Shown here: positions 19,964 through 28,267 of the stretch, one piece after another | How the letters are laid out: each line of letters starts with the position of its first letter | Numbering within the stretch: the first letter of the stretch is position 1 | Source of the DNA: an uncultured Clostridia bacterium | GTDB lineage: Bacteria; Bacillota; Clostridia; Saccharofermentanales; Saccharofermentanaceae | DNA length: 64,000 nucleotides | Direction: 5' to 3' | NCBI GenBank assembly: GCA_946407705.1 | Contig: CAMJPC010000008.1 | Coordinates: 51,566 to 115,565 of the forward strand | Notes under the pieces: model-generated | Databases searched by the model: none | What the model saw: the letters and a program-made list of their open reading frames with translations, nothing else | What the model was told of the DNA's origin: nothing | Program-made: the position numbers and the translations under genes

Positions 19964-21208
19964 ATGAAAAGGATAATCTTCCACATCGATCAGAACTGTT
20001 ATTTCGCTTCGGTTGAGATGATCTCTCACCCGGAATACAGGAATGTTCCGATGGCTGTCGTCGGTGATCAGGAAGCAAGGCACGGCATCGTTCTCGCGAA
20101 AAACGAGCCTGCCAAGAAATACGGGATCAAGACGGCCGAGGCCATTTGGCAGGCAAAAGCCAAGTGTCCCGATCTTGTCCTGGCTCCTGCCCATCACGAG
20201 AAGTATGAGTTTTATTCAATGAAGCTCCGCGAGATGTACTACGGATATACGGACAGGGTAGAGCCTTTCGGACTTGATGAATGCTGGCTCGACATGACGG
20301 ATGCATGTGAAGATTACGATGAAGCGGTAAAGATCGCGGATTCCATAAGGCAGCGTGTCAAAGATGAATTCAATCTTACCTGTTCCATAGGGATCAGCTT
20401 CAACAAGATATTTGCGAAGCTCGGAAGCGACTACAAAAAGCCTGACGCGACAACAGTATTCACCGACATGGACTGGAGGGAAAAAGTCTGGCCGCTTCCC
20501 GCTGATGATCTACTTTTCGTTGGACGGAGCACGATGAGCCGTCTTCGTAAGATCAACGTCAGAACGATTGGCGACCTTGCCGCTACCGATAGGGAATACA
20601 TCTCCAGATATCTGGGCAAGGCCGGAGAGGTGCTCTGGCGTTACGCTAACGGGCTTGACGATTCACCCGTTGCAGAAGCCGGACATAAGCGCGAGATAAA
20701 ATCCGTCGGCAATTCCACGACGACCGCGACTGACATGACGTCTGATGCCGCGGTATCACGTACGCTTCACATGCTCTCGGAGAGTGTCGCTTCAAGGCTC
20801 AGGAAGCACAAGCTCAAAGGCACCGTGATACAGATAGAGATCAGAGACCGTGACCTCGAACGCTTTGAAAGGCAGAAGATCCTGTTTGAACCGACCGACA
20901 ATGCGGGTACGATCTATAAGGCCGCGAAGGCCCTTTTCGAGGAATCGTGGGATTGGAACAAGGGCATAAGGAGCATAGGCGTCAGGTGTGCCAAAGTGAT
21001 CCCTGCCGACATGGGAACGCAGATCTCGATCTTTACCGATGAGGAAACTCGCAAAAAGACGAGTAAACTTGATAAAGTTATAGATGACATAAACAGACGC
21101 TACGGCAAAGGCGTTATTACGAGTGCGGCCGAAGCGGAAATGCAAAAGGATGAGGATGGCGCGGCTCCGGTAAGTGAGGATCCGTTCCATCCGCAGGACA
21201 GATTCTGA
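19964..21208 (+). CDS. dinB: Y-family DNA polymerase IV
   Basis: Translesion polymerase of 414 residues. It has the N-terminal IIFHIDQNCYFASVEM, in which the first catalytic Asp is kept while the usual second Asp is Asn, then FGLDECWLDMT with the catalytic Asp-Glu, and CSIGISFNKIFAKLGSDYKK. A helix-hairpin-helix region and little-finger domain follow. The C-terminus does not show a clear beta-clamp motif that I can name. ATG 19964 has no strong ribosome binding site. It overlaps the radical SAM gene by one base. Confidence 0.93.
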   Translation: MKRIIFHIDQNCYFASVEMISHPEYRNVPMAVVGDQEARHGIVLAKNEPAKKYGIKTAEAIWQAKAKCPDLVLAPAHHEKYEFYSMKLREMYYGYTDRVEPFGLDECWLDMTDACEDYDEAVKIADSIRQRVKDEFNLTCSIGISFNKIFAKLGSDYKKPDATTVFTDMDWREKVWPLPADDLLFVGRSTMSRLRKINVRTIGDLAATDREYISRYLGKAGEVLWRYANGLDDSPVAEAGHKREIKSVGNSTTTATDMTSDAAVSRTLHMLSESVASRLRKHKLKGTVIQIEIRDRDLERFERQKILFEPTDNAGTIYKAAKALFEESWDWNKGIRSIGVRCAKVIPADMGTQISIFTDEETRKKTSKLDKVIDDINRRYGKGVITSAAEAEMQKDEDGAAPVSEDPFHPQDRF

Positions 21209-22080
21209 TGTTGACTGCAAACGAACATTACAAAGCCGTTTTCGAGCGAAAGATGTACAAGGCTTCGATAAGCTTTGCTGCCACATGCCCCAACCGCGAC
21301 GGAACTAAGGGCACCGGCGGATGCATATTCTGCTCAGCGGGAGGCTCGGGCGAGTTTGCCGCAGGACCGGGCAAGTCCGTTACCTTTCAGATCGATGAAG
21401 CGATAGAGCAGGTCTCCGGAAAGGCAGGCACTGATGCGGGTTACATTGCCTATTTCCAAAGCTTTACGAACACTTACTGCAGTCCTGAAAAGCTGGCTGC
21501 TGCACTTGATGAGGCAATCGCTCATCCGAAGATCCTTGCTGCTTCGATAGCGACGAGACCCGATTGCATTCCTGACGGGATCCTGAAGGTCCTGGCTAAG
21601 TGTGCCGAAAAGATTCCTGTCTATGTGGAGCTCGGTCTTCAGACTTCAAGCGACATCGGCGCAAAGCTGATAAACAGATGCTATGAGACCTGCGAATACG
21701 ATGAGGCGGTAAAGCGTCTCAAGGCCGTGGGAATAAACGTCATTACCCATGTGATATTCGGACTTCCGGGAGAAGATGAGGAACAGATGCTTGAAACGGT
21801 CAGATACGCCGTTCAGGCCGGTACGGACGGCATCAAGTTCACATGTCTTTACGTACTCAAAGGCACGGTGCTTGAGGAAATGTGGAAAGCCGGTGAGTTT
21901 GAAGTATTGGGGCAAGAGGAGTATTTTGATATTGTTGAGAAAGCAATAGGGCTCCTGCCTCCGGAAGTTGTCATTCACAGGCTGACCGGGGACGGACCCA
22001 AAAAGCTCTTGCTGGCACCGATGTGGACTGCCGACAAGAGAGGCGTTATCAATTACATCAACAGGAGGTTCGGTCTGTGA
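21208..22080 (+). CDS. Radical SAM protein, TIGR01212 (YhcC/YtqA) family
   Basis: 290 residues. The cluster-binding cysteines lie in CPNRDGTKGTGGCIFCS (about residues 30-46), the spacing typical of the family. YIAYFQSFTNTYC, ELGLQT and HVIFGLPGEDEEQM are further marks. The family is widespread in bacteria and its reaction is not established; similarity to Elp3 suggests an RNA or nucleotide substrate. The start codon overlaps the dinB stop (TGATG), so translation is coupled. Confidence 0.93.
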   Translation: MLTANEHYKAVFERKMYKASISFAATCPNRDGTKGTGGCIFCSAGGSGEFAAGPGKSVTFQIDEAIEQVSGKAGTDAGYIAYFQSFTNTYCSPEKLAAALDEAIAHPKILAASIATRPDCIPDGILKVLAKCAEKIPVYVELGLQTSSDIGAKLINRCYETCEYDEAVKRLKAVGINVITHVIFGLPGEDEEQMLETVRYAVQAGTDGIKFTCLYVLKGTVLEEMWKAGEFEVLGQEEYFDIVEKAIGLLPPEVVIHRLTGDGPKKLLLAPMWTADKRGVINYINRRFGL

Positions 22081-22481
22081 AAGAATATGTCGTTCAGACA
22101 ATGAATGCAGCACGTTCTTATATCGACAATGACATGCAGACGGCAGGTGAAGAGAAGACCCGCCGCGTGCTTTCCGAGTTTGAGATCAAGATATCCTACT
22201 TTCAGCACGAGCGTAATATCCATCTGATGGTGACCCTGTTTTTCGCGCTTTTCCTTCTGCTTTCCATCGGTTCGCTCTTCCTTCTTCCGGTTGATTTCAT
22301 CATTACCGGACTGCTTCTGACGGCCATCTTTTTCGGCCTTACCGTAGGCTATGTCTTTCACTATTATTTCCTAGAAAACAGCGTCCAGAAGATGTATCAC
22401 ATGAGAGATGAGATCATCGCTTTCCTGGATCCGGATCTGAAGGACATTGGACTTACTGACAGCGGCGCGAAGAAGGCCTGA
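22077..22481 (+). CDS. Small two-helix membrane protein, unknown function
   Basis: 134 residues. GTG at 22077 is chosen because AGGAGG lies 8 bases upstream, inside the end of the radical SAM gene, giving a 4-base overlap. Two membrane segments (about 54-74 and 78-100) are flanked by charged helical parts with KEYVVQTMNAARSYIDNDM at the start. No family recognised. Likely co-expressed with dinB and the radical SAM gene. Confidence 0.68.
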   Translation: MKEYVVQTMNAARSYIDNDMQTAGEEKTRRVLSEFEIKISYFQHERNIHLMVTLFFALFLLLSIGSLFLLPVDFIITGLLLTAIFFGLTVGYVFHYYFLENSVQKMYHMRDEIIAFLDPDLKDIGLTDSGAKKA

Positions 22482-22545
22482 CACTTTTCTTTGTAATTAA
22501 ATACTTACTGTGTGATAATAGACGGAGTTTTTCCGGAGGATTTTT

Positions 22546-23040
22546 ATGAGCCCTTTTCTTAAGTATGTAATTGTATTTTTCATTTCGATGGTTCCGCTGA
22601 TCGAGCTCAGAGGCGCCGTGCCGTACGGTATTACGGTTCTCGGATTGAATGAGTATGTGACGCTTGCCATCTGCATCATAGGCAACATGCTGCCGGTGCC
22701 GATCATATATCTTTTCGCGCGTAAGGTCCTTGTATGGGGCAGCACCTGGAAACACGGCAGCGGAATTTTCAAATGGATCTTGAGAAAAGGCGAAAAGGCC
22801 GGTAAGAAGCTGACAAAGAATGGAAGCAACGGTACTTTCATTGCGCTCATGCTCTTTGTCGGAATCCCGCTCCCTGGAACGGGCGCATGGACCGGAACGC
22901 TTGCAGCATCAATGCTTGACATGGATTGGAAAAAGACTTCGGTAGCTGTAATCCTGGGCGTTCTCATGGCAGGAATAATAATGCTGGTGGTAAGCCTTCT
23001 TGCCAAGGCGGGCATCACTTCGATCGCTGATTTCTTTTAA
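22546..23040 (+). CDS. Small multi-drug export protein family (PF06695-like)
   Basis: 164 residues with about four or five membrane segments. The family hallmarks are ISMVPLIELRGAVPYGI near the N-terminus and VGIPLPGTGAWTGTLAA at about residues 105-121. Members are called small multi-drug exporters but are little studied and belong to the DedA/VTT-like group. AGGATTTTT precedes ATG 22546. The stop codon lies at the edge of a 17-bp inverted repeat. Confidence 0.88.
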   Translation: MSPFLKYVIVFFISMVPLIELRGAVPYGITVLGLNEYVTLAICIIGNMLPVPIIYLFARKVLVWGSTWKHGSGIFKWILRKGEKAGKKLTKNGSNGTFIALMLFVGIPLPGTGAWTGTLAASMLDMDWKKTSVAVILGVLMAGIIMLVVSLLAKAGITSIADFF

Positions 23041-23143
23041 ATGAAAATCACTTGATAGTATAATTTGACAACCAAAGCATTAAAAAGAGGGTGTGGAAGC
23101 GCCCTCTTTTGTGCATAATGCACAAACAAGTGATTTTCATTTA
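23038..23143. repeat. 17-bp inverted repeat enclosing a terminator
   Basis: TAAATGAAAATCACTTG (23038-23054) is repeated exactly in inverted form at 23127-23143. Between the arms lie the terminator hairpin and a second small palindrome GTGCATAATGCAC (23111-23123). The left arm includes the last stop codon bases of the export gene, and the right arm abuts the non-coding RNA. It could be a MITE-like element or part of the RNA gene's control region. Confidence 0.7.
23083..23110 (+). terminator. Terminator of the export protein gene
   Basis: AAAAGAGGG (23083-23091) pairs with CCCTCTTTT (23102-23110), with further T-G and G-C pairs in the loop. The A/T arms make it work in both directions. Confidence 0.75.
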
Positions 23144-23149
23144 GTATTG

Positions 23150-23835
23150 TTGCAGTATTGTTACAGGGCGGCCGAGGTTGTAGTATAAAGTCAGCTCCAA
23201 GGAATACGGAAGCGATAACTTCCAAGCTCCAAGGAAGGCCGCCCGAAGCCAAAGTCGAATTAGACGCAGGGAAGAACCAGAGTGGACTCACTTGTGGCGA
23301 AGCCGAAGAAACGAATCCGGAGGGCATGACCGAAGGATGAAACGAAGTCAAAGATAGAAACGCTGAGGGAGAGACGAGCAAGCGGTTGAAGGTGAGAGAT
23401 CATACAAGCCGCAGGTTGTAACAAATAGTTGATTCGGTATTCGGATCCGCGATCGGTGAGATGTCACCTTCGACAGGAAAGAGCCGAAGCCGCAGCAGAT
23501 GTTACACCGGTTCGTGCAAACCGAGTAGCCGATACCAGCTACGCAATGTCTCTGGTCCAATCCCGTTGTGGGATAACAGAAGACAACCTGAAGCGAATAG
23601 CATTTGTTCGGCGAAGGGAGACATGAGTTGCACGGTGTGATTGAAGTTACGGCAGTCAGTTAGTTGTAACAATATCACATGACGCTCGGGTAGGTATAAT
23701 AGAAAAGGGCCTTTTGAATGGACGGAAGCAAAGTACAAAGGTAGCGGAACCTCCGCGTAACCTGAGAACCATCGAGTTTGGTTCGTTGGAGCAAAATAGA
23801 ATCCCGCAAGTGAAAGCTTGCGGGATTTCTTTTTG
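23150..23835 (+). ncRNA. Large structured non-coding RNA, possibly ROOL-class
   Basis: About 680 bases with no plausible reading frame, between convergent genes and ending in a strong plus-strand terminator. TATTGTTACA (23156-23165) is perfectly complementary to TGTAACAATA (23666-23675), a 10-bp helix closing a 520-nt domain. GGGCGGCC (23166-23173) pairs with GGCCGCCC (23237-23244) right inside it. More hairpins follow (GCGGA-ACC-TCCGC near 23735; GAACCA/TGGTTC near 23767). The 5' end is approximate. Size, ornate folding and likely gut origin fit the ROOL class; GOLLD or an unnamed class is possible. It shows no RNase P, tmRNA, SRP or group I/II intron signature. Confidence 0.72.
23801..23834 (+). 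terminator. Terminator of the large non-coding RNA
   Basis: A perfect 10-bp stem ATCCCGCAAG (23801-23810) with CTTGCGGGAT (23817-23826), loop TGAAAG, followed by a T-rich tract (TTTCTTTTT). The opposite strand is less T-rich but could also help stop hpt transcription. Confidence 0.9.
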
Positions 23836-23921
23836 CTGTTTTTGCTAAAGAGTAATTGCATTTCGAGCGGACTTCCGCACAAGCGAAGCGCGGAGGACTG
23901 AAGCGGGGAATGTGATTAATC

Positions 23922-24464
23922 TTATCGCTTCTTGATCTGGGCGATGTAAGGAAGATTCCTTCCGATCTCCTCACGGTCAAGACCGTAGCCCGCGAGCCAG
24001 TTGTCGTTGATCTCAAAACCGCAGTAATGGACCGGGATCGTCATCAGGAGCCTGTCCGGGTTGACAAGCATTGAGCAGAGCCTGATCTCCTTCGGACGCT
24101 TCATTTCGAGATTCTGGATGATGTAGGCTGTGGTAAGACCAGTGCGGATGATGTCCTCTACGACGAGAACGTTCTTACCCGCGATATCGAGTTCAATGTC
24201 CTTGATGATGCGGACGACGCCGGTCTTGGAAGTGGTGTCGGGAATGTTGGTAAATCCGATCATGTCGACCTTTATAGGAAGGTCGATGGCACGTGTCAGA
24301 TCCGCAAGGAAATACATTGCTCCGCGGATCAGGCCGATGACTATCAGCTCCTGACCTGCATAATCTTTAGCTATCTGTTCACCTAATTCGGTAATGCGTT
24401 TCTTAATGGTCTCTTCGCTGTAGATCACGCGCTCTACGCCAAGTTCATCAGACAGGATTCCCAT
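23922..24464 (-). CDS. hpt: Hypoxanthine phosphoribosyltransferase
   Basis: Purine salvage enzyme joining hypoxanthine or guanine to PRPP. 180 residues with the flexible loop region, the PRPP motif VLVVEDIIRTGLT (about 104-116; the usual second acidic pair is Glu-Asp, with Arg where Asp is common) and the C-terminal VHYCGFEINDNWLAGYGLD. Its start overlaps the stop of the kinase-like gene upstream by one base, so the two are coupled. In many Clostridia hpt sits near tilS/ftsH; here it does not. Confidence 0.95.
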   Translation of the reverse strand: MGILSDELGVERVIYSEETIKKRITELGEQIAKDYAGQELIVIGLIRGAMYFLADLTRAIDLPIKVDMIGFTNIPDTTSKTGVVRIIKDIELDIAGKNVLVVEDIIRTGLTTAYIIQNLEMKRPKEIRLCSMLVNPDRLLMTIPVHYCGFEINDNWLAGYGLDREEIGRNLPYIAQIKKR

Positions 24465-25444
24465 CAGCCGTTCTCCCCGTTGCTCTCTGTGTTGTTCTGC
24501 ATGCCGCCTGCAAGCTTCAGACGGTTAACGAGTTCATTGAAGTCTTTTTTATAAACGATACGGATGTTTGTGCCCGGATAGAGTTCCCTGACCAGGCGGA
24601 TCTTTTTATTCTTCTTGGTTACATATTTCTGGTCCATGGTCGTCAGTTCGAGATAGAGATTGAACTTCGGCAGATAGAAATCAGGAGAGATGGCAAGCGT
24701 AACATTTCCTTCCGCATCCCACTCGACCGGGAAAGTCTTGGGTTCGTATATCCATTCGATGTTGAACATGTCTAAAATGCGGGCAAATTCTTCTTCGGTC
24801 TCATTCTTGAAGACCGGAGTTTTGGTCTGATGATTTACAGTGCCGTAAGCCATGTTCTCGCGGGCAAGCTTTGCCCTCAGATCATGTTTTCTCGAAAGTT
24901 CACAGATGGCGTCGATGCATTCGTCAACGCTGAGTCTGTCAGTATTGAGGATAAGGTCATAATTCTCAGGTGCCGTTACATCCTTTGAAAAGATAGTCTG
25001 AACAAATCTCTTATGTTTGCGGTCACCGATGGTGAGGACCTCACGGGCTTCCTCCTCGGTGATGTGATAGCGCCTTGCGACCGTACGGATACGGGTTTCT
25101 TCGCTTGCGGTGACCCTGACGTGGACTGCTCCGGGGTATCCGGAAAGTATCATGCATCCGCCCAGTCCAAGGACAATGAGATTGGAATCCGAAGAAGCCG
25201 AAGCGATGCTGCGGATCCTTTCGACCAGTATATCCGCGTATGTTCTCTGGCTGCTGGGAAGGGCAGTCTGGAAAAACTTCGCACTCTCGTTAAGTCTGTC
25301 TAAAGTACCGGGATTTATCTCGCCGTAGAAATTATCGAGGGCATACTGGCGCGAAATAACTTCTGTACTAAGGCGCGCAGCCAATCCGGAAGCGATCTCG
25401 TCCCCGAGGCTGCCGTTCTGCCTTGAGATTGTTATTATCGCCAT
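24464..25444 (-). CDS. Cytidylate kinase-like protein with C-terminal PD-(D/E)XK-like domain
   Basis: 326 residues from ATG 25444 (GGGGGAGC upstream; an earlier in-frame start at 25474 lacks a site). The N-terminal part (1-195) is an AAA_26 cytidylate-kinase-like P-loop domain: AIITISRQNGSLGDEIASGL, then VLGLGGCMIL and ARRYHITEEEARE. The C-terminal part (about 215-310) has SPDFYLPKFNLYLELTTM and KKNKKIRLVRELYPGTNIRI, the layout of Vsr/DUF559-like PD-(D/E)XK folds, but with Thr where the catalytic Lys is usual. It is coupled to hpt, suggesting a nucleotide-related role. Confidence 0.75.
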   Translation of the reverse strand: MAIITISRQNGSLGDEIASGLAARLSTEVISRQYALDNFYGEINPGTLDRLNESAKFFQTALPSSQRTYADILVERIRSIASASSDSNLIVLGLGGCMILSGYPGAVHVRVTASEETRIRTVARRYHITEEEAREVLTIGDRKHKRFVQTIFSKDVTAPENYDLILNTDRLSVDECIDAICELSRKHDLRAKLARENMAYGTVNHQTKTPVFKNETEEEFARILDMFNIEWIYEPKTFPVEWDAEGNVTLAISPDFYLPKFNLYLELTTMDQKYVTKKNKKIRLVRELYPGTNIRIVYKKDFNELVNRLKLAGGMQNNTESNGENG

Positions 25445-25522
25445 AACCGCTCCCCCGAAAAACTGATAATTCAATTATACCCTAATAGTTCAGTATTCAG
25501 AAAACAAAAAAGAAAAAATGCG

Positions 25523-25551
25523 TTGACTTTGAATAATCGATTAGTTATAAT
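25523..25551 (+). promoter_or_regulatory. Promoter of the tRNA gene
   Basis: TTGACT (25523-25528) and TATAAT (25546-25551) are 17 bases apart and end 17 bases before the tRNA, an ideal placement. Confidence 0.85.
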
Positions 25552-25568
25552 TTCTCGTGCTATGCGAT

Positions 25569-25644
25569 GCCATCTTAGCTCAGTTGGTAGAGCAGCTGAT
25601 TTGTAATCAGCAGGTCGTGGGTTCGAGTCCCACAAATGGCTCCA
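25569..25644 (+). tRNA. tRNA-Thr (anticodon UGU)
   Basis: A complete cloverleaf: acceptor GCCATCT/AAATGGC with one C-A mismatch, D arm with AGCTCAGTTGGTAGAGC, anticodon stem GCTGA/TCAGC around loop TTTGTAA, and T arm GTGGG-TTCGAGT-CCCAC. The discriminator base is U and CCA is encoded. Anticodon UGU reads ACA (Thr). The C-A mismatch in the acceptor stem is unusual. Confidence 0.96.
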
Positions 25645-25649
25645 TTAAG

Positions 25650-25684
25650 AAAAGTCCCGTAAACACAGCGTTTGCGGGACTTTT
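25650..25684 (+). terminator. Terminator of the tRNA gene
   Basis: AAAAGTCCCGTAAAC (25650-25664) pairs with GTTTGCGGGACTTTT (25670-25684), with one T-G pair and a 5-base loop, then TTTT within the stem end and GCTTTT after. Confidence 0.88.
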
Positions 25685-25729
25685 GCTTTTCCGACGTATC
25701 CTCAAAAACAGTGCTGAATTGGCGTTTTG

Positions 25730-25856
25730 GGTAACTATTTGGTAACAGTCGCCTGATTTTGGTTAACGGTAGGTTAACGTCGGGATGCTTCTGCAGTCTC
25801 ATATATCTATTGCGTAGTAATTTTCCCGTGTCACACTCGTGTCACATCGATACAAT
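25730..25856 (+). promoter_or_regulatory. Promoter with 11-bp phased direct repeats (PhoB-box-like)
   Basis: Three pairs of direct repeats have an exact 11-base period: GGTAAC at 25730 and 25741, GGTTAACG at 25761 and 25772, and GTGTCACA at 25828 and 25839. A -10 box TACAAT follows at 25851-25856, and the last repeat pair covers the place of the -35 box. OmpR/PhoB-family regulators bind such 11-bp tandem sites, so autoregulation of the downstream two-component operon is the likely meaning. Confidence 0.6.
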
Positions 25857-25882
25857 AAGATGTAGTCGTGGAGGAACAGGCA

Positions 25883-26563
25883 GTGTCTTATAAAGTATTG
25901 ATCGTAGAGGATTTACCGGAACTTCTTGAGGCTATGGGCGACTTTTATCGCGAGAAAGGCGCCGGGCTTTGGGAGGTTGTGACCGCATCTGACGGAAAAG
26001 ATGCTTTGGCCAAGGTCGCTGGTAATGATTTCGATCTGATGATATTGGACATCATGCTCCCCGGGGCGTCAGGATTTGATATCTGCAAGGCAGCACGCAG
26101 TAAAGGCGACTGTCCTATCATCTTCGTCACGGCTCTGGGCTCCGAAAACAGTATCTTAAAAGGATATGAGACCGGATGTGACGATTATGTGGTTAAGCCG
26201 TTTTCGCTTAAACAGCTCTATGCCAAGAGTCTTGGACTTCTTATGCGCGCAAAGGAATCTCAGGACAGCGATATTTTGAGCTGCGGTTCCATATCCCTTA
26301 ATAAGCGGACCATGCTTGTCAAAGTCAATGACCGTGAAATCAGCATCAACGCAAAGGAGTATTTTCTCCTGGTCTATCTGCTCGAGAACAAGAACTCCGT
26401 CCTGACACGCAGAGCCATACTTGAGCGTGTCTGGAAAGATGATCTGGATGTAACGGACAGGGTTGTTGATACTGCGATAAGGCGTCTTCGGGATAACCTT
26501 GGAGAAGCTGCAGGTCAGATCAAGACTGTAATAGGCAGAGGTTACCGGTTAACGGAGGAATAA
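25883..26563 (+). CDS. OmpR/PhoB family response regulator (system 1)
   Basis: 226 residues from GTG 25883, preceded by GGAGG; the paralog at 28268 starts at the same residue with ATG. The receiver has VLIVEDLPELLEAMGDFYRE, phospho-acceptor Asp in LMILDIMLPGASGF and Lys in DYVVKPFSLKQ. The winged helix has NAKEYFLLVYLLENKNSVLT and ends in IKTVIGRGYRL. It pairs with the kinase gene 3 bases downstream. Phased repeats upstream suggest it controls itself. Confidence 0.93.
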   Translation: MSYKVLIVEDLPELLEAMGDFYREKGAGLWEVVTASDGKDALAKVAGNDFDLMILDIMLPGASGFDICKAARSKGDCPIIFVTALGSENSILKGYETGCDDYVVKPFSLKQLYAKSLGLLMRAKESQDSDILSCGSISLNKRTMLVKVNDREISINAKEYFLLVYLLENKNSVLTRRAILERVWKDDLDVTDRVVDTAIRRLRDNLGEAAGQIKTVIGRGYRLTEE

Positions 26564-26566
26564 ACA

Positions 26567-28153
26567 ATGAAAGTGCGCAAAAGCATTAAGAAACCGAAGT
26601 TTTTATTTGCATACTTCGGAAGTCTCATTATTGTAACGATTATACTTGCCTGTATGGGCCTGATAGCGTTTTACGGCGCTAAAAATACTTATGATACTTT
26701 AGCTCAAGATGATCGATCAGAATCCGAAGTAAAAGTTCAGAAAGGTGTTGAAACTTATCTATGGAAAAAAAGAAAGATCACTGCAAGTGAACGCAATGAT
26801 GTAAAAAGTTTGCTGGTGGAGCATTACTCGAATACAAGGCAACGATTCAAAGTGTATTTCGATAACGAAGAAATAGCTGATTCCTCTCAGTCTGCGTTTA
26901 TGTTCTACTATAATGATTCAGAAAACTACAATCTCGAGATTGCTGACAAAAAGTATCTGGAGTACTTCAAGACACCTGAATTATCAAAATATTGGCAAAC
27001 GAAGTCCGAAAGGCTCTCTGAATATTATGATAAAGACAGAATATTGCCAAAACATAATGAAGGCAAGTCGCTCGAACTGATTGTCTGGGAAGCATATATT
27101 GATATCGAGAACTCACGATTTATACCTGTAGTTTGTGAGATTTATGACATGAACAACAATCTAAACGAAAAACTCAGAGGACCCGTTGTGAGTATTCCGA
27201 TTGAAAAGGACGGCAAGATTCCCGAGGGATATACGCTTTTTAGAACAAGTGGCAATTCCCACGGTTTCCAGGCAACAATCGAGGGCTTTGAAGATACAGA
27301 CAACGAAGATGAGTATAACTATCTTGAATATAGTGATAATGGCTTCAATAAGTATTATGGCTACAAATACACACCTTTAGAATACATTCCGTTTGCAACC
27401 GTATATAGCGCAAAGATCAAGGCGGCCGTCATTTTGATGCTGGTTATCGCGATTTTTTTCTCGTTAATCCCGGCGACTATTGTATTTAACGTACAGAAAC
27501 GTAAATACGATATCTTCGAATACAGACGCAAGATGACTGATGCAATGGCACACGACCTGAAGTCACCGCTGGCTGCCATATCGGCATTTGCTGAGAATCT
27601 TTCGGATAATGTCGCAACTGATAAGAGGGAGTATTATGCCGGCAAGATAGAAGAAAAAGTCGCGCAGATGAACAAGATGGTTAATAACATCCTGGAATTC
27701 TCCAAGTCAGAGAATCTGCCTGCCGAGATCAAGAAAGAGGATGTTGACGTAGGTGTAGTTATCGGGAAGATCATAGCCGATAATGATCACGTGATAGCCG
27801 AAAGATCCCTAAAGATCAACTGCGAGAAGAAGAATATTACGATTCAGACGGATATCAAGCTTTTCAGTCAGGCTATATCCAATCTGATCAATAATGCTGT
27901 TCTGTACAGCAAAGAAGACACTGCCATAGACATTTCATTTGATGAAAAGTCATTGGTGATCTCAAATACACCTGCTAAGAAAGTTGATAATGCCGCAGAA
28001 TTGAAACAGCCTTTTGTAAAAGGCAGCGATGAGCGTAGTACACAAGGCAGCGGTCTGGGTCTTGCTATAGCTGAAAATAATCTGGCGATGCTCGGGTACA
28101 AACTTGATGTCAGAATTGATGAAGGGAGTTTTGTTGCAGCAGTGAGACTGTAA
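26567..28153 (+). CDS. Sensor histidine kinase (system 1)
   Basis: 528 residues. Membrane segments at about 13-35 and 283-305 enclose an extracytoplasmic domain of about 245 residues (YFDNEEIADSSQSAFMFYYN is typical of it and shared with system 2). The HisKA region has DAMAHDLKSPLAAISAFAEN; the ATPase region has NLINNAVLYSKED and GSGLGLAIAEN. Good CGGAGGAATAA site. The sensor domain is not a PAS or Cache type I can name. Paralog of the kinase at 28950. Confidence 0.92.
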   Translation: MKVRKSIKKPKFLFAYFGSLIIVTIILACMGLIAFYGAKNTYDTLAQDDRSESEVKVQKGVETYLWKKRKITASERNDVKSLLVEHYSNTRQRFKVYFDNEEIADSSQSAFMFYYNDSENYNLEIADKKYLEYFKTPELSKYWQTKSERLSEYYDKDRILPKHNEGKSLELIVWEAYIDIENSRFIPVVCEIYDMNNNLNEKLRGPVVSIPIEKDGKIPEGYTLFRTSGNSHGFQATIEGFEDTDNEDEYNYLEYSDNGFNKYYGYKYTPLEYIPFATVYSAKIKAAVILMLVIAIFFSLIPATIVFNVQKRKYDIFEYRRKMTDAMAHDLKSPLAAISAFAENLSDNVATDKREYYAGKIEEKVAQMNKMVNNILEFSKSENLPAEIKKEDVDVGVVIGKIIADNDHVIAERSLKINCEKKNITIQTDIKLFSQAISNLINNAVLYSKEDTAIDISFDEKSLVISNTPAKKVDNAAELKQPFVKGSDERSTQGSGLGLAIAENNLAMLGYKLDVRIDEGSFVAAVRL

Positions 28154-28177
28154 ACAGCGGTAAGAGTAAGATATTAG

Positions 28178-28204
28178 CTGGCCGGACATTGTCCGGCCGG
28201 TTTT
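28178..28204 (+). terminator. Terminator after two-component system 1
   Basis: CTGGCCGGAC (28178-28187) and GTCCGGCCGG (28191-28200) form a 10-bp stem with one wobble pair and a 3-base loop, followed by TTTT. Confidence 0.85.
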
Positions 28205-28267
28205 CATTTAATACTGTTGATACATCTGTGATGTATGATACAACCGTAAGCATGAGGAGGCAGAGTT

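Noticed and set aside
23158..23626. Several short open frames inside the gene-free stretch before hpt
   Set aside because: They are 60-70 codons long, lack ribosome binding sites, overlap each other, and lie within strongly base-paired segments.
23150..23835. RNase P RNA, tmRNA, SRP RNA or a group I/II intron
   Set aside because: I see no GAGGAAAGTCC or ACAGAA motifs, no tRNA-like end with CCA, no SRP tetraloop pattern and no domain V hairpin.
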